Positions 19,801 through 31,255 of a DNA stretch of 64,000 bases are shown piece by piece. Under the pieces are notes generated by a model that searched no databases, was not told the origin of the DNA, and worked only from the letters and a program-made list of their open reading frames with translations. Numbering within the stretch: the stretch's first letter is position 1; each line of letters starts with the position of its first letter. The translations under genes were made by a program, and so were the position numbers. Source of the stretch: Enoplolaimus lenunculus. Its lineage: Eukaryota; Nematoda; Enoplea; Enoplida; Thoracostomopsidae. Where the stretch lies: contig JASANG010004062.1 of assembly GCA_030248215.1 (NCBI GenBank), positions 124,001 through 188,000 of the forward strand, given 5' to 3'.

Positions 19801-22800
19801 GGACTTTGGAGGGAACCCACACTCCTGCGTGCTGCGGCACTGCTTGGATTAAGCATATTTTCTTGTGCACTTGTTTAACTTTTTGTTCAATGCATTACGT
19901 TAGCGCTAACGACGTATTTGAAATCGGTTTTAATATAACCATTTTTGAGTTATTTTTAAAAATCTCTTATCCGGTGGTATTTTTTGCCTGAAATATATCT
20001 CAATTTCTGTCAAATATTTCGTTATCTGTATTTAAACGTCCTCATTGAAACCAGCGCAGAAAATATTTTTCGATTTCGGCTATTTTTGTGCTTTTGAAAA
20101 CTTAAAATTTGTGATATAATAGATTAATGGTACGAGAGTAAACCAATACTATAGTTTAGGCTGTTTGTTAGCTGTAACTGGGTTTTTTTCATTCAGTTCC
20201 ACCAAGAGTGCATGCAGTGTGCAACTCTTGGCATTCCGCATGCTACAAAAAGTACCACCGGACGTTGCGTTTTTTGGCTGACCTTGTTTATTTAGAGGGT
20301 GGGCTGTTGTAACATGCAACGCCGTTAAACTATAAGCAGAGCATTTTTGAGGCCGGGTACATAAACTGGCACGATTCCAACGAGTTGTACCCAATCTAAA
20401 TAACGAGGATTGACCAAAAACGCAACGGGTGCGCGGTGCGCATTCTTTTCTATACAGAATGTATCCAGTTGCATACTCTTGATGATTATTGTTTTGTTGT
20501 TTTAGTCCGGTTAAAGATACTGTAGTTATTAACGATAGATGGGGTCACGAAACAATGTGTAAACACGGTGGCTATTTAACTTGTTCCGATCGGTTCAATC
20601 CAGGTGAGCACAATGCGCGGGCCCGTAGCCAAGGGGGGGGGGACAGAGGGGGCTCTCAGCCCACCCCCCGGACATATTTTGGCCTCCGCTAGAAAACTTG
20701 TACGTGAACGAAAACCCTTGTATGCCCCGCTTAAAAATATATTTAGCTTCCCGTTGAAAGGTGAACAGGCTACAGGTCTTATAATACGTTTCGTTGTTTA
20801 ATTCGATTTGCCTTGTTATACTGGATTTTCGTATAAATCAGGGCCGTAACAGTAGTATAAAGCCAATTCCTAAACCCGAAGCCTAAGCCCGAATCTAAGT
20901 CTATTCGTAAAGATTAGCCTGTAGTGGCCTGTAACTAAGCCTATTCGTAAAGATTAGCCAGCAGTGGCTTGTACATAAGCCTGAACAAAAAATAGTCTAA
21001 AGCTTAAGCTTACTCGAAAGCAATACCGAGCAAAAACGGTCCGGCCCTAATATATACATGAAACTTTGGGTCTATCATAGACTTATATGAAAAATAACCT
21101 CTTGGGCTAACGAGTTTGTACAATAAGAGTAAATATTTCCTGACGAGTGTGACATTGTTCGAGATGTTCTACAGACTTGACGCAGGTAATAATTTGAGTT
21201 AAAAAATCGTGTCACAACCAGAGGTGTATGGGGGGTAAAAATTTTTTTACCCGGCCTGCACCTTACAAGCGGAAATTTTATTTGCTTACCCGCGGGTGTA
21301 TCCGCGCAAACCTACTTTAGTACACTACTCATCTTTACACAGCTCATTTTTTGTTGTGCGTCCAATAAAATTGTGTAATTTTACAGTGCATTGATGTTTT
21401 AGTTGCTCAATTTACGGCTCAAAAACTCTTTATTATTAACTTTCAAAACAAACCATAGGTAAAGGAATTGTAACACTTGATAATATTGCACATTACATCT
21501 ATCGTAGATACAGTTTGCCGATGAGTGATTAGAGAACCAAAGCATTCTTGTCTGTGCAGTCACTGTAGTTAAGAGCGTATAAATCACATTTTTCTGTCTA
21601 CGCGTATGTGATAAGTATTTCCGCGTGCATGGACCTTAATGCAGAACACTATTACTATACCAAATTGCTAACACCATTGGTGTCAATGAAATGGTTGCCA
21701 TAATAAGAAACTAGGTCATAGATTATAACTCCGGTTAAACATTCTTTCCAAAACCGTGATATTAGCAACCTGCTTTATTTATGAGGGATACTAGCTATGT
21801 ACTTTGAACCGTTGTTTGCTGTTTCTTATGAAACTTTTAGGCGGGTAAAGATTAAAAAATTTTACCCACACTCTGAAATTCTTTACTCACAGGTGCGCCG
21901 CATGAAAATTTTCCTACCCGACCCGATTCTTAGCGTGTAATTCTGATCACAGTTGTTGAAACATTTTGCTAATGAATCTAATGGTTGGATTTTGACCAGA
22001 CATGCCTAATCTTGGCAAACTCTACGCTGGCTTATATTGGTGCGTAATTTTAGGCAAATTATTCAACCGAAAATGGGAAAATGCAATGACACTTGACAAG
22101 AACTATTGGGCGTTCAGTCGACGAATGTCTTTAAACAGCATTTTAACTATAGAAGAATTAATTGCAACTTTTATGAAAACGATAAGGTAATGTAAAATTA
22201 AAACAATTAACATTTATTGCACAAAATATAGCTATTTTTTATTACTTGTAGATAGACAGTAAACAACGCATCCCATGTTATACATCGTCCACAATAATTT
22301 TTGTTTGCCGCGTGGAAAATCCAATAATTCACTTTCTGGCGCAAATATTTTAATTAAATTCAATTCCACTAGTGAGTCAAAATTTTAGCGATGAGCAAAA
22401 AATTATTTCTCGACGCATGCAATAGCCGTAAATCGTTCTTCTTGGTGTTTTATAAAAAAACATAAAATCAGACCTGCCGGGCATAGTGACAAGTATAATA
22501 TGGCAAATATTTCCCAGGTTTTATACAATAAACTGTAATTAATATATTGTACAAAGTATGACAGTTCGTTATAGCGCATCAGATCGTAAACTGATAGTAA
22601 GAATAACGAAAACGGATAGTAGTCGAAATAACGGAAAACGAATATTGAAGCATAATAGTTTCAAAGATGTTTTGTTTTTCTGCCAACACGATGGTGACGT
22701 GCAAATATTCATCGGGCTTTCTAAAATTAAAAAAATAACAGCGAATGCGCCGAAATTCTCAGAATTTTGGATGAAGTTGGTAATTTTTATTTTATTTCGA

Positions 22801-24440
22801 ACAATTGCAGCATATCTGCGAAGAAAAATTGCGAAATATATGGGTTATTTATAACTAATTTTGAGAGTAAAAATCGCGGAATTACCGGTATTTCTGTAAC
22901 GGAGTGCTAGTTAAAATACTATTTCAAATTGTAAACTTTCTCGTCCTGTGAGAGTGTCGTAAAATCCGATTGTATTTTCAGTTATGGTGGCAATTTGTGC
23001 TTAAACGTTGGACCGACTCATGACGGCCGAATCATTCCGATATTCGAGGAACGTCTTCGCCAATTTGGATCATGGATGCGAACAAACGCTGAAGGCATTT
23101 ACGGCACCAAACCGTGGATTTACCAGAACGATACCGTAACCCCGAATGTATGGTAAGTTAAATTCACCGAGTTTCATTAAAGCAAATGTTAAGTTTAAGT
23201 AAGAAGCAATCTTTTTATATGTTGAGCCCTTGTTTCGGCGTTATCTGAACAGTAATCAAAAGCGGCCCAGAACACAATATGATACAGTCTCAAAATTTTG
23301 TATTCGTTGTCGTCTTGTATTCTTTTCATTCTATTGGCATTGGCCCCTTCTCACATAGAGTTGACTATGGGCAACTCAGCGCAGTGTATATACGTTAAAT
23401 AGTATGTATCGCACCGTGTTTAACAATTGCAACACGTATACATAGTACTAAATCACCACAAGACGTGAGAGCCCCCTCGGGCTCGAGCGTCAAGCTCCTA
23501 TACCTGAGTGGTGATGGTAAACGCCTTCCACTCCAGTTACTGGAGTTCGAATCCTAGCATAACAGTAGGTCTCAGGAAAAATAGAAAATATTCATGTGAT
23601 ACAGGGTTAAAGTCTCGAGATGAAGCTCAGATTATTATGGAATCTTTCGTCAGCTAAAAACCATTAATTCTCGCTTTACAATCAGGATATGTCATTGTTG
23701 CTCAAACAATGCAAAAATATTAATCGTAACCGATCTTTCGTTGATGCTCAGTAAACAATATAGGCAATTGTTTCCAATTTAACCGATACCTGAAACCGTT
23801 TTTCAAATTTGTATGAACAGTATGGCCAATGTTACTTTAAGAGGCGTAACAGTAGATTCGCGTAATTAAAAGATATTAAAAGTTGCATAACTAAATTTCC
23901 AAGTTTCTAAAACATTTTTAACTTAGAAGCAAAATGTCTGCGTACTTTACTGGCGCTGTACCTATATATGATATGATACATACATATATATATACATATA
24001 TGTATGTATATATATATATTTATATATATTTATATATATATAACCTATATATGTGAGAAGATTGCAGGTATACTTCGAAATTGAATCCGAATACCGTACC
24101 AAAACAACCACTTGATTCGTACCGCATTGTCAATCCTCAAATAGGAGGAAAATCAATCACGGTCTATGCGGTGTTTCTGGAGTGGCCGTCTGATGGCAAA
24201 TTGGTTCTTGGTGCACCAAAAGCTGGTCCTGAAACTAAAATTAGCCTTTTAGGCTACGGCGTCGGCGATTCTGCTAGTGAAAAAATGGTGAAATTTAAGC
24301 TCCTGATTGACAAATCTATCCAGGTTGATTTGAGCGACATCAAGTGGACTCTGTTGCCTAATACGTGGGCGTGGATGTTGAAATTGGAAAATTTAAAATA
24401 CGACAGTTATGTTCCTGAAATTGTTGATATCACAGACTGA
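16862..24440 (+). CDS. Alpha-L-fucosidase (GH29), tandem copy B, 7 exons
   Basis: Exons: 16862-17202, 17812-18052, 19482-19615, 20506-20603, 22054-22186, 22982-23152, 24068-24440. They join to 496 codons plus stop. All donors are GT and acceptors AG. Exons 2-6 match copy A in length exactly (241, 134, 98, 133, 171). The N-terminus ([20 protein letters not shown]) looks like a signal peptide. It keeps the family blocks: GIFMHWG (His48), SKHHEGF with both histidines (122-123), [11 protein letters not shown] (human FUCA1 has LYHSLFEWFHP), WGDGDW with predicted nucleophile Asp216, [19 protein letters not shown], and the C-terminal beta domain VYAVFLEWP. This copy therefore looks like the orthodox enzyme, cleaving terminal fucose from glycoproteins or glycolipids. 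In ascidians, fucosidases of this family have also been proposed to act in sperm-egg binding (family knowledge, not visible here). The start ATG lies directly after a MITE; earlier in-frame sequence is repeat-derived. Confidence 0.92.
17225..17400 (+). repeat. Fragment of the fold-back element
   Basis: GTTGCGCAGAAATGGTTGAA and TTTTGTATATTTGAGCTTGG match one arm of the large inverted-repeat element at 52606-53242. It lies in intron 1 of fucosidase B. Confidence 0.5.
17607..17803 (+). mobile_element. GGATCC-type MITE abutting a splice acceptor
   Basis: It runs from GGTGTCGGCGGATTCAGAAA to CCCCCTCTGGATCCGCTAA and shares CAATTTTTACTGTATGCTAT with 15964-16172. It ends about eight bases before the AG of exon 2 of fucosidase B, so its end supplies part of the 3' splice-site context. 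Confidence 0.65.
18111..18678. mobile_element. Type 3 MITE, enlarged copy
   Basis: The ends are TACTGTAGTGAGCCGAATAA and CTTATTCGGGTCACTACAGT. GAGTCC-type subrepeats lie inside. It is in intron 2 of fucosidase B. Confidence 0.8.
18964..19195. repeat. GC-rich CCGTCCGTCACC palindromic element
   Basis: AGGGTTGCGCTATAGC starts a run of CCGTCCGTCACCGT-like units that is mirrored by GGTGACGGACGGCGCC and ends at GTATCGCGCAACCC. AGGGTTGCGC is thus inverted at the two ends. Confidence 0.7.
19648..19850. repeat. GC-rich GGCCGGAGCAGCC element
   Basis: GGCCGGAGCAGCCACCCC is followed by GGGGGC-rich blocks and TCTGGCTCGCTTTGCTCGCG. Related sequence, reversed, is inside the tandem duplication at 54921-55498 (GGTGGCTGCTGCGGCCGTG). 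It lies in intron 3 of fucosidase B. Confidence 0.5.
20832..21060 (+). mobile_element. GGCC MITE type 1 in intron 4 of fucosidase B
   Basis: It runs from ATCAGGGCCGTAACAGTAGT to CGGCCCTAATATATACATG. The body contains a small internal duplication (TATTCGTAAAGATTAGCC twice). Confidence 0.7.
21061..22053. other. Intron 4 of fucosidase B, remainder
   Basis: AT-rich with two short runs of TTTACCC-type sequence (about 21235-21300 and 21840-21925). I recognise no gene, RNA or element. Confidence 0.5.
23341..23609 (+). mobile_element. TTAA-type MITE with tRNA-like A/B boxes, copy 1
   Basis: The left end CCCCTTCTCACATAGAGTTG has lost its TTAA; the right end reads ATTCATGTGATACAGGGTTAA. The interior holds a decayed A box (TACCTGAGTGG) and a B box GAGTTCGAATCC. 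It is in intron 6 of fucosidase B. Confidence 0.8.
23821..23858 (+). mobile_element. GGCC MITE type 2, left-end fragment
   Basis: ATGGCCAATGTTACTTTAAG followed by AGGCGTAACAGTAGATT is the type 2 terminus without its body. Confidence 0.55.
23968..24045. repeat. AT/TATG microsatellite
   Basis: An ATACATATATAT-like simple repeat lies about 20 bases before the last exon of fucosidase B. Confidence 0.8.
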
Positions 24441-25470
24441 TTAAAATTATAAAATTTAATTTTTTTCTGTTATTATCTTTAATTCTGTATGAGAAAACCA
24501 TCTACTTACAATGGTAAGAACTGTTTAAGTTCGGAAGAGAATTTTTCCCGCAGAACTTTTTGGCGATAAAACGGTAAGATCTCGGTCTTTCCAACCTTAC
24601 AATTTTTCGCCTTCAGAAAATTTTTTGGTGATAAAATGATAAGGTCCCAACCTTACAATTTTGCGTTTCATAACATTTGCCAGCCCGCCCGCCCGTCAAA
24701 AATTTGGGATCCGCCTCTGGGTGGGGGCTCCCTTGCAATGATTAAAATATTTTTCAAATTTTGATGAATATTAAATGAATATTTTTTGTTTAAAATCTTG
24801 TTAGGGTGCAGAGCCTGCAAATGGTGGGTACGGGGTGTTGCTGCTCTGGCCCTAGACTTACATATACTTTGTTAAAATTATTTCACTAACAAAATTATGA
24901 GGACCTTATAAATTTTCAATCTTTTGCTTTATTTAACTTGTCAATATGCGCTAGCTAAGTAATTGTCTGAAATTTATTTCCTGAATTTAAATTTTGAAAG
25001 TTTAACCGTCAAACCAGCAACACTTGCGCCATATAAACCCCAGGTTTAATTCGGACGTATGTTTTGGTTTCATTAGGCTCTCTAAACGACAAACCACTGA
25101 ATGGAATAACAAATTTAATACTGTGGCAATATGCACAGTGGGGGTTTCTAATAAAATACGCTTATCATTTGACCTGTATCTACCAGTAAAGTAATATCCG
25201 CTTTATACAGGATCGGATCGTGCTGGGCACAATCTAAATCTCAAGCGGGCATACCTTTAGGTGCAGCATTGATTTAGAATCAGGGAACCATAATATTTAA
25301 CGTTTTGAAAGAGCTGCAGTCGTTTCAATTATCATTATAATATTTACCTACAACCAGTACACTTTGAAGGGCTTCGGAGCCGCTAGAACTTTTTAGATTA
25401 ACTGAGACAAGTGTGTTGGTTGTGTAAATTATGCAAAATAACCACATGCTCTTTGATGGAGAATAGTTGG
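24441..25470. other. Intergenic downstream of fucosidase B
   Basis: It contains a short GGATCC-type remnant near 24690-24740 (TTGGGATCCGCCTCTGG) and otherwise unrecognised AT-rich sequence. Confidence 0.5.
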
Positions 25471-25675
25471 TGGTGGCCAGTGTAAAGAACAGCGGCAGAA
25501 CAGTATTATAACCATATTCCTACGCCTAAACCTTAGCCTAAGCCTAAGCGTAAGAATGAGCATATTTGTAAGCCTAAGCGTAAGCCTAAGCCAAACAAAA
25601 AAATTAGTCTAAAGCTTAAGCTTACACTTTTCTAGTCCCACAGAAAAACGTTCCGCCTCTGATCTTTACATGGGC
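25471..25675 (+). mobile_element. GGCC MITE type 1
   Basis: It runs from GGCCAGTGTAAAGAACAGCG to CTGATCTTTACATGGGC, with CCTAAG runs and ACAGAAAAACGTTCCGCC near the right end. Confidence 0.8.
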
Positions 25676-25931
25676 TGCACTGGACAAGGTCCCAAGTTAC
25701 TGATACACAGGTTTACTACACCTGTTTGGTGGTACGTTCAAATCTTGTATCTCTCCAAGGAAATTTTGAATGCTAGCGCAGGTAATATAGGTATACATCG
25801 TTCCCAGAAATTTAATTTGGCCTGCCCGACGTTGAAAATTTTTCGAAAAAATTGGATTTTCAAATTGACGCGATTCCAGTGTGTTTGCCAAACAGAAAAT
25901 TAGGTTAAGGTATCGCAAGCACCCTGATAAA

Positions 25932-26120
25932 GGCCCATGTTTCTTTAAGGGGTCCAGATTTCTGATGGGTCTATAAAAGAGTAACTTTAGATTTTAGGTT
26001 ACATTTTTTGCTTAGGCTTAGGCTTAGGCTTAGGAACACATACTTGCAACGCTTAGGCTTAGGCTCAGGCTTAGGAATATGCTTAATATACTGTTACGCC
26101 TCTTAAAGTAAACATTGGCC
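25932..26120 (-). mobile_element. GGCC MITE type 2 with perfect 8-bp duplication
   Basis: The ends GGCCCATGTTTCTTTAAGGG and CTTAAAGTAAACATTGGCC are inverted. The 8-bp duplication CTGATAAA is at 25924-25931 and 26121-26128. CTTAGG hexamers fill the body. Confidence 0.92.
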
Positions 26121-26128
26121 CTGATAAA

Positions 26129-26740
26129 GATCCCCCTGTGACAGCACGCCATTGCTCGTCCCTTAAGCAGCAGCTGAACAAAGCGATTCCAGTTTTATTC
26201 GATTGCTTACGATTTACAGACTTTGGGTATTTCAAATTATTCAAGCATTTAGCTTATAATTGTCAGTCGGCATTTGTAAAAGCCGAAATATCTACGCCTA
26301 AACCATAGTCGTTTAAAATTTCCACTACTTTAGAAGCCAGTATAACCTATTTAAAATCAAGTAGTATTCTTGTAATATTTTTCATTCGAATAGATTCCAT
26401 GTTTACTATTTAGCTGTGGTATCTATAATAATAATGTTTAGTTTGTATATAAAGTCATCATGCACACAGGTGTATAAACAATTAATTTTCAAATCCGTCA
26501 AGCTTAGTATAATACGAGAATGTGGCGGAGCAAAAATATTTCAATCGCTACTGGGTTAAAGCATGCGTTGGGTTTTGCAGGTTTAGGGCAGTCAAAATTT
26601 GAACAGCACTTACGCCGTTGAAATTCAAATAGCCGTTTGAGCAGAGTTTACTGTTGCAAACATTTGGCAGTGATTTATTCACGGAGTTTACTGTAAGGTT
26701 CGCTTTTCTACACCTATGTGTAGATTAGATAGCTAATAAT
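26129..26740. other. Intergenic, nothing recognised
   Basis: Unique-looking AT-rich DNA without an open frame of note or an inverted repeat I can see. Confidence 0.4.
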
Positions 26741-26931
26741 GGCCAAACAACAGGGGTGGAACAGTATTATACGCATATTTCTAAGACTAAACCTTAGATT
26801 AAGCCTAAGCGTAAGAATGTGCATATTCCTAAGCCTAAATCTAAGCCACACCAAAAAATTAGTCTAACACCTAAGCTTACTCTATTCTAGTCCCATAGAA
26901 AAACGTTCCGTCCCTGATCTTTACATGGGCC
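26741..26931 (+). mobile_element. GGCC MITE type 1
   Basis: It runs from TGGCCAAACAACAGGGGTGG to CTGATCTTTACATGGGCC. Confidence 0.8.
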
Positions 26932-27203
26932 TCAACAATTATACACAATTACAAGATTTCGCGTAACCAATAAGCACAACCAAACCGTGAGTTTAAACAT
27001 AAGCAAAAGCCTGAAAATCCACGAGTTTGTTCTGAACATGTAATTCCAAATTGAGCTAGTGTATTTAAATTTTTCTATGCCATAATGATGCGTCCACATG
27101 GAACGTGTGATTCTAATTTAATTTAAATTTGTGATTCGTTAAATTTTGTACGTTTGAAATGCTTAAAATTTTACAGAACCGTAATAATATGTATGCTAGT
27201 TTC

Positions 27204-27370
27204 GGCCCATGTATAGTACTGGGCGGAACAGTAGTGTAAACATATTACTAAGCCTAAGCCTAAGCGTAAAAGATGATCTTGTACGTAAGCCTATAAGTCT
27301 AAGCAAAATTTTTATTCTATTACAGTCTCGCAGTAAAACGTTCTGGCCCTGCTTTATACATGGATGGGCC
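27204..27370 (+). mobile_element. GGCC MITE type 1
   Basis: The ends are GGCCCATGTATAGTACTGGG and CTTTATACATGGATGGGCC. The flanks CTAGTTTC and CTAGTTAT agree at six of eight bases, consistent with a decayed duplication. Confidence 0.8.
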
Positions 27371-27808
27371 CTAGTTATTTTTTTTAATTTCGATATACTT
27401 AAATTAAGCATTGTTATTGCATTTATTGTCGCTTTTTTGATTAACCTCTCAAGCTCACAATTCTCTTATTTTTCCTAAAATAAAAATTGTTTAACCGCAA
27501 ACTGTAATTAAAAAAATCAGCCACTTGATCTACTTAAATTAGTGTTCAACTTACCCTTGTTGCCAGTTTTAAACGTTGCTAATCTTCGAAATATACAAAA
27601 AATTAAACGCTATTTTAATACAGATTTGAATTTCAATTAGCATCTTTCGAAACGGTTTTGCAATTAATCGCTAATGCTGTATACTGTTGTTAAGTAAAAA
27701 CACTTTTATAGCGTTTGACAACGTTATATTATGGAATCAGCCTATGTCATTATTAGGAACGTGCCGACTGAAACACAAAGGGTATTCGGGTCATAGAGTA
27801 AACTGATC

Positions 27809-28182
27809 ATACTGTAGCGACCTGAATAACAAGGGCCCCATTTTAAGTCCCAATCAATACGAGTCCATAAGCGGATAAAGTACCTAAGCCGTAATTAAAT
27901 ATTAATTATCCCAAGTTGTAGTGCATAAATGACGCCAGCACGGAATGCAGTTGAGTTCAAAACGTTACAGAATCCTTCGTTTTGAAAGTATAGATTCTTA
28001 AGTATAACCTTGCATTACAAGACAAAAACGTTTAATTCAACGCATAGTCGCAATATCGAATATATCAATAACGAAGGGAGGGTTTATAAAGAAATAACAA
28101 TCCGTAACCGGATATAACAGGGGGTACCCTCTGAAGAGGCCAAATAAACATTAGTCCCCTCTCTTATTCGGGTCACTACATT
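27809..28182. mobile_element. Type 3 MITE
   Basis: The ends are TACTGTAGCGACCTGAATAA and CTTATTCGGGTCACTACA. The body is in the reverse orientation relative to the copy at 4395 (GTCCGTAACCGG, CAGGGGGTACCC). Confidence 0.8.
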
Positions 28183-28274
28183 AAATGACAAGATATTTAG
28201 TAAGCGAGCTTTAGGCACAAAGGATTTTAACAAATGCAGTTACCTAATGTTTCAGTGGTTTCCTACCAAAGTTT

Positions 28275-28455
28275 GGCCCATGTAAACATCAGGAGCGGAG
28301 AGTTTTTCTGTGGGACTGCAATAGAGTAAGCTTAAACTTTAGACTAATTTTTTGCTTGGCTTAGGCTTAGGAATAAACTCATTCTTACGCTCAGGCTTAG
28401 GTTTAGGTTTAGGAATTTGCTTATATTACTGTTCCGTTCCTATTCTTTACATTGG
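28275..28455 (-). mobile_element. GGCC MITE type 1
   Basis: The ends are GGCCCATGTAAACATCAGGA and CTATTCTTTACATTGGCC. The flanks CAAAGTTT and CAAGGTTT match at seven of eight. Confidence 0.85.
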
Positions 28456-28846
28456 CCCAAGGTTTTGAGTGACAAAAATTAGAAATTGAAATTGTATTAT
28501 ATTTTAATATTTGAACAAATCTAACTATATATATGTACTTCCTTTACTAAGCCAAAATTGACAATTTTATTTGTCTAACACTTGACACCGGCAAATATTG
28601 TCAACATTGAACTCAGTCTGCCCTCTTGTTTGCAACTCACAATCCAATTAATTTTTGAGTATCATTTACAGAGCACAATTTGAGCTTCGGTAAACTTAAG
28701 GATGTAGCAATCTGTTGCACGGCAATTTTTCAATTCATTCATTTGTTTTGTAATCTTTCTAATTTTATAATATTACTTTTTGAATTTTTACACAGTTGAG
28801 TTGATAGTTTTGCTGGTTTGTTTTTCGCTAGCGTATTATTTCAAAG

Positions 28847-29130
28847 CATGGAACAGGGCAGTAGCTGAAGTATAAATACATTTCTAACTTAAGGCCAAAG
28901 TCTTGGCGTACGAATGAGCGTATACCTAAGCCTAAGTCTAACCGAAAAGCGTATATGCTTACACTTGTAGTCCTACAGTAAAACGTTCGGTCATTGATTT
29001 TTACCTTGGTCAAATTATTGATGTTCACGGTATATATCGGGAAGGTGTTGGAAGCCAAAAAATCGCGTTACAATAATCGCATATTCTGTTACGTATACTA
29101 CTCTTCCGACCCTGTTCTATACATTGGCCC
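28847..29130. mobile_element. GGCC MITE type 1 copy and adjacent fragment
   Basis: A decayed copy (28847-29012, ATGGAACAGGGCAGTAGC to TGATTTTTACCTTGGTC) is followed by a right-end fragment at about 29090-29130 (CGACCCTGTTCTATACATTG). Confidence 0.6.
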
Positions 29131-29439
29131 TCACAAATACTAATGCTTTGGAGTTAATTTTTACTGCACTGTAATGTAATTCTGGCCGTATATAATCACA
29201 TACACTAGCGCCCTAAAATAACCAGCGTAGGTCGTATTGTTATTGGCGAATAAGATGCAGATAATACTAACGAGCAGTCCCTAAAAGCGGCAATACAGAC
29301 GGGGTAAAAGTTAGCAAACGAGCGAATTCTTTAAAAATTTCATTTTATTTAACTCGAGACTCATTGAGCTTATTTATAAGCAACCATTAGCTGGGCTTTT
29401 CGCGGTATATACAACCATTAAAAACGTAGTTTTTAATTG

Positions 29440-30250
29440 TTTCGGTTGTCCCTCTATACGGTGTTTGCCTAAAAATGGATTTAAATTTTTTTTTCATATT
29501 TGAGATTCTCATAACCTCTATATTCACATTCCACGGCCAAATTTGAATTTTTCAAAATTTTATTTTTAAACTCCCACACTAAAGGTCCCTATCAAGGACT
29601 AAGAAGGGTCCCCAAAAATGTTTTGTCAAACAGATAAAAAAATCGTCTGCCAGTTGGCGCAGCTTGTAGAGCTGAATCTAATTGTGTTGAGTTTTCCACG
29701 ATCAAACGTCAGGTTAACAAGTTAACCCTTTATCACATGAATATTTTCTATTTTCTTGAGACCTACTTTTATGCTAGGATTCGAACTGCAGTGTCTGGAG
29801 TGGGAGGCGTTTACCATCACCACTCAGCTATAGGAGCTTGACGCTCGAGCCCGAGGGGGCTCTCACGTCTTGTGGTCATTTAGTACTATGTATACGTGTT
29901 GCAATTGTTAAACACTGTGCGATATATATTATTTAACGTATATACACTGCGCTGAGGTGCCTACAGGCAACTCTATGTAAGAAGGCTGTTAAAGTCAAAT
30001 AAACTGTTTTATTTAGTCAGACGTTTCATTGAGAAAAATTTATTGCAATTGGACATCGAATGGTGTACAATTTGTTTAACTTTTTGACAATTTTTTTTGG
30101 GTTCCAAGGGGGATTTTAACACTTTAAAAAATCAAATTTTAAAAAATTTCAATGGCGGCATGAAATGACCACGGAAGGTCAAAAAAGTTCAAATCCAATC
30201 ATTTTAGGGTAAACGCCACCTGGTGGACAACAGAAAAACTCCGTTATCGA
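29440..30250. repeat. Large fold-back element interrupted by a TTAA-type MITE
   Basis: The left arm (CATATTTGAGATTCTCATAA, CAAATTTGAATTTTTCAAAA) is mirrored at the right (TTTTTGACAATTTTTTTTGG, TTCAATGGCGGCATGAAATG). The arms are separated by the MITE at 29722-29992. It is the same family as 52606-53242. Confidence 0.65.
29722..29992 (-). mobile_element. TTAA-type MITE with A/B boxes, copy 2 (complete)
   Basis: TTAA on both sides; ends CCCTTTATCACATGAAT and CTATGTAAGAAGGCTG. The reverse strand carries TAGCTGAGTGG (A box) and a B box-like TTCGAATCC. It is inserted in a fold-back element. Confidence 0.85.
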
Positions 30251-30750
30251 CATATGAAAAAGTATTTTCTAATATTTAAAACAAAATTGTTTAATTTGAA
30301 TAAGAAATATATTTTTTACTGGTCGGAAAATCGGCATTTTACAACAATAACAAAATTCCACAGAGCTGAATGCAAAGCGTTTGTTTTTGTGACTTATGCT
30401 AACGTGGACTGCGTTTGGCATAGTTGTTAATTATCAACTAATTTCAGGCTAAATAAACTGTGTGTGTGAAATTTTGAAGCTTTAACATGAACTCTAACTA
30501 ACTTCGATCGGCAAAACTTTGAAATAAGATAACCAATTTAAGTATCAAATCGTCTTTTATTTAGTCACAAAATATAGTAACTTCCGCATTAGGTCTATTA
30601 ATAACTGCTATAGGAAACCACCAGGTCGCCTCAAAAACGAGAATTTTTCTCACTTGTGACAGAAGCAAAAAATTTCGCTAAACTTATCAGCACAATAATA
30701 ATTAACCAGTTTCATTTGAGCAAAATCGAAGCCGCTGCCATAAAATCAGT

Positions 30751-30935
30751 GGCCCAAGTTAGTTTTAGGACCGTCTCGGTTTCTAGTGAGTCTGTAAAAG
30801 AATAGGTTTACATTCTAGACTACATTTTGTACTTAGGCTTAGGCTTAAGAATACGCTTTTGCAACACTTAGGCTTAGGCTTACGCTTAGAAATACGCTTA
30901 ATCTACTGTTTACGGCCCTAAAAGTAACATTGGTC
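30751..30935 (-). mobile_element. GGCC MITE type 2
   Basis: The ends are GGCCCAAGTTAGTTTTAGGA and CTAAAAGTAACATTGGTC. The flanks AAATCAGT and AAGTCAGT match at seven of eight. Confidence 0.85.
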
Positions 30936-31118
30936 AAGTCAGTTATATAAATTTCGGCAATAAGTGTGACTAAAACTTAGTCACAAAGTACTCCGAAAAA
31001 GTAAAGTGTAGAATCAATATTTTGATAATAAAAGCTAATTCTTTTTGCATAACATTAGCTCAATTTAATAAAACTTGTTAATTAGTTTGACTAATTGACC
31101 CTGGAGAAGGGTTTCAGC

Positions 31119-31255
31119 TGGCCCGTAGCCAGAGCGACATATGTTTGGGGGGGGGGGTTGAAGGTTAACCCTCTGATAAATGTTGGGTCCTTAGAAAGTT
31201 GTAATGTTGCTTGTAAGTCATGTGAATTTCGAGCATACCCGCCCTAAAGTTTGTT
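31119..31255 (+). mobile_element. GTAGCC-type MITE remnant
   Basis: GCTGGCCCGTAGCCAGAG is followed by a G run and TTGCTTGTAAGTCATGTGAA. The right end is missing where a type 1 element begins. Confidence 0.5.

Noticed and set aside
20149-20394. Minus-strand 81-codon frame in intron 3 of fucosidase B
   Set aside because: No homology recognised, no promoter or splice signals, opposite to the host gene.
22558-22854. 98-codon frame in intron 5 of fucosidase B
   Set aside because: It lies between exons 5 and 6, has no splice context and no recognised domain; likely chance, although its composition is not extreme.
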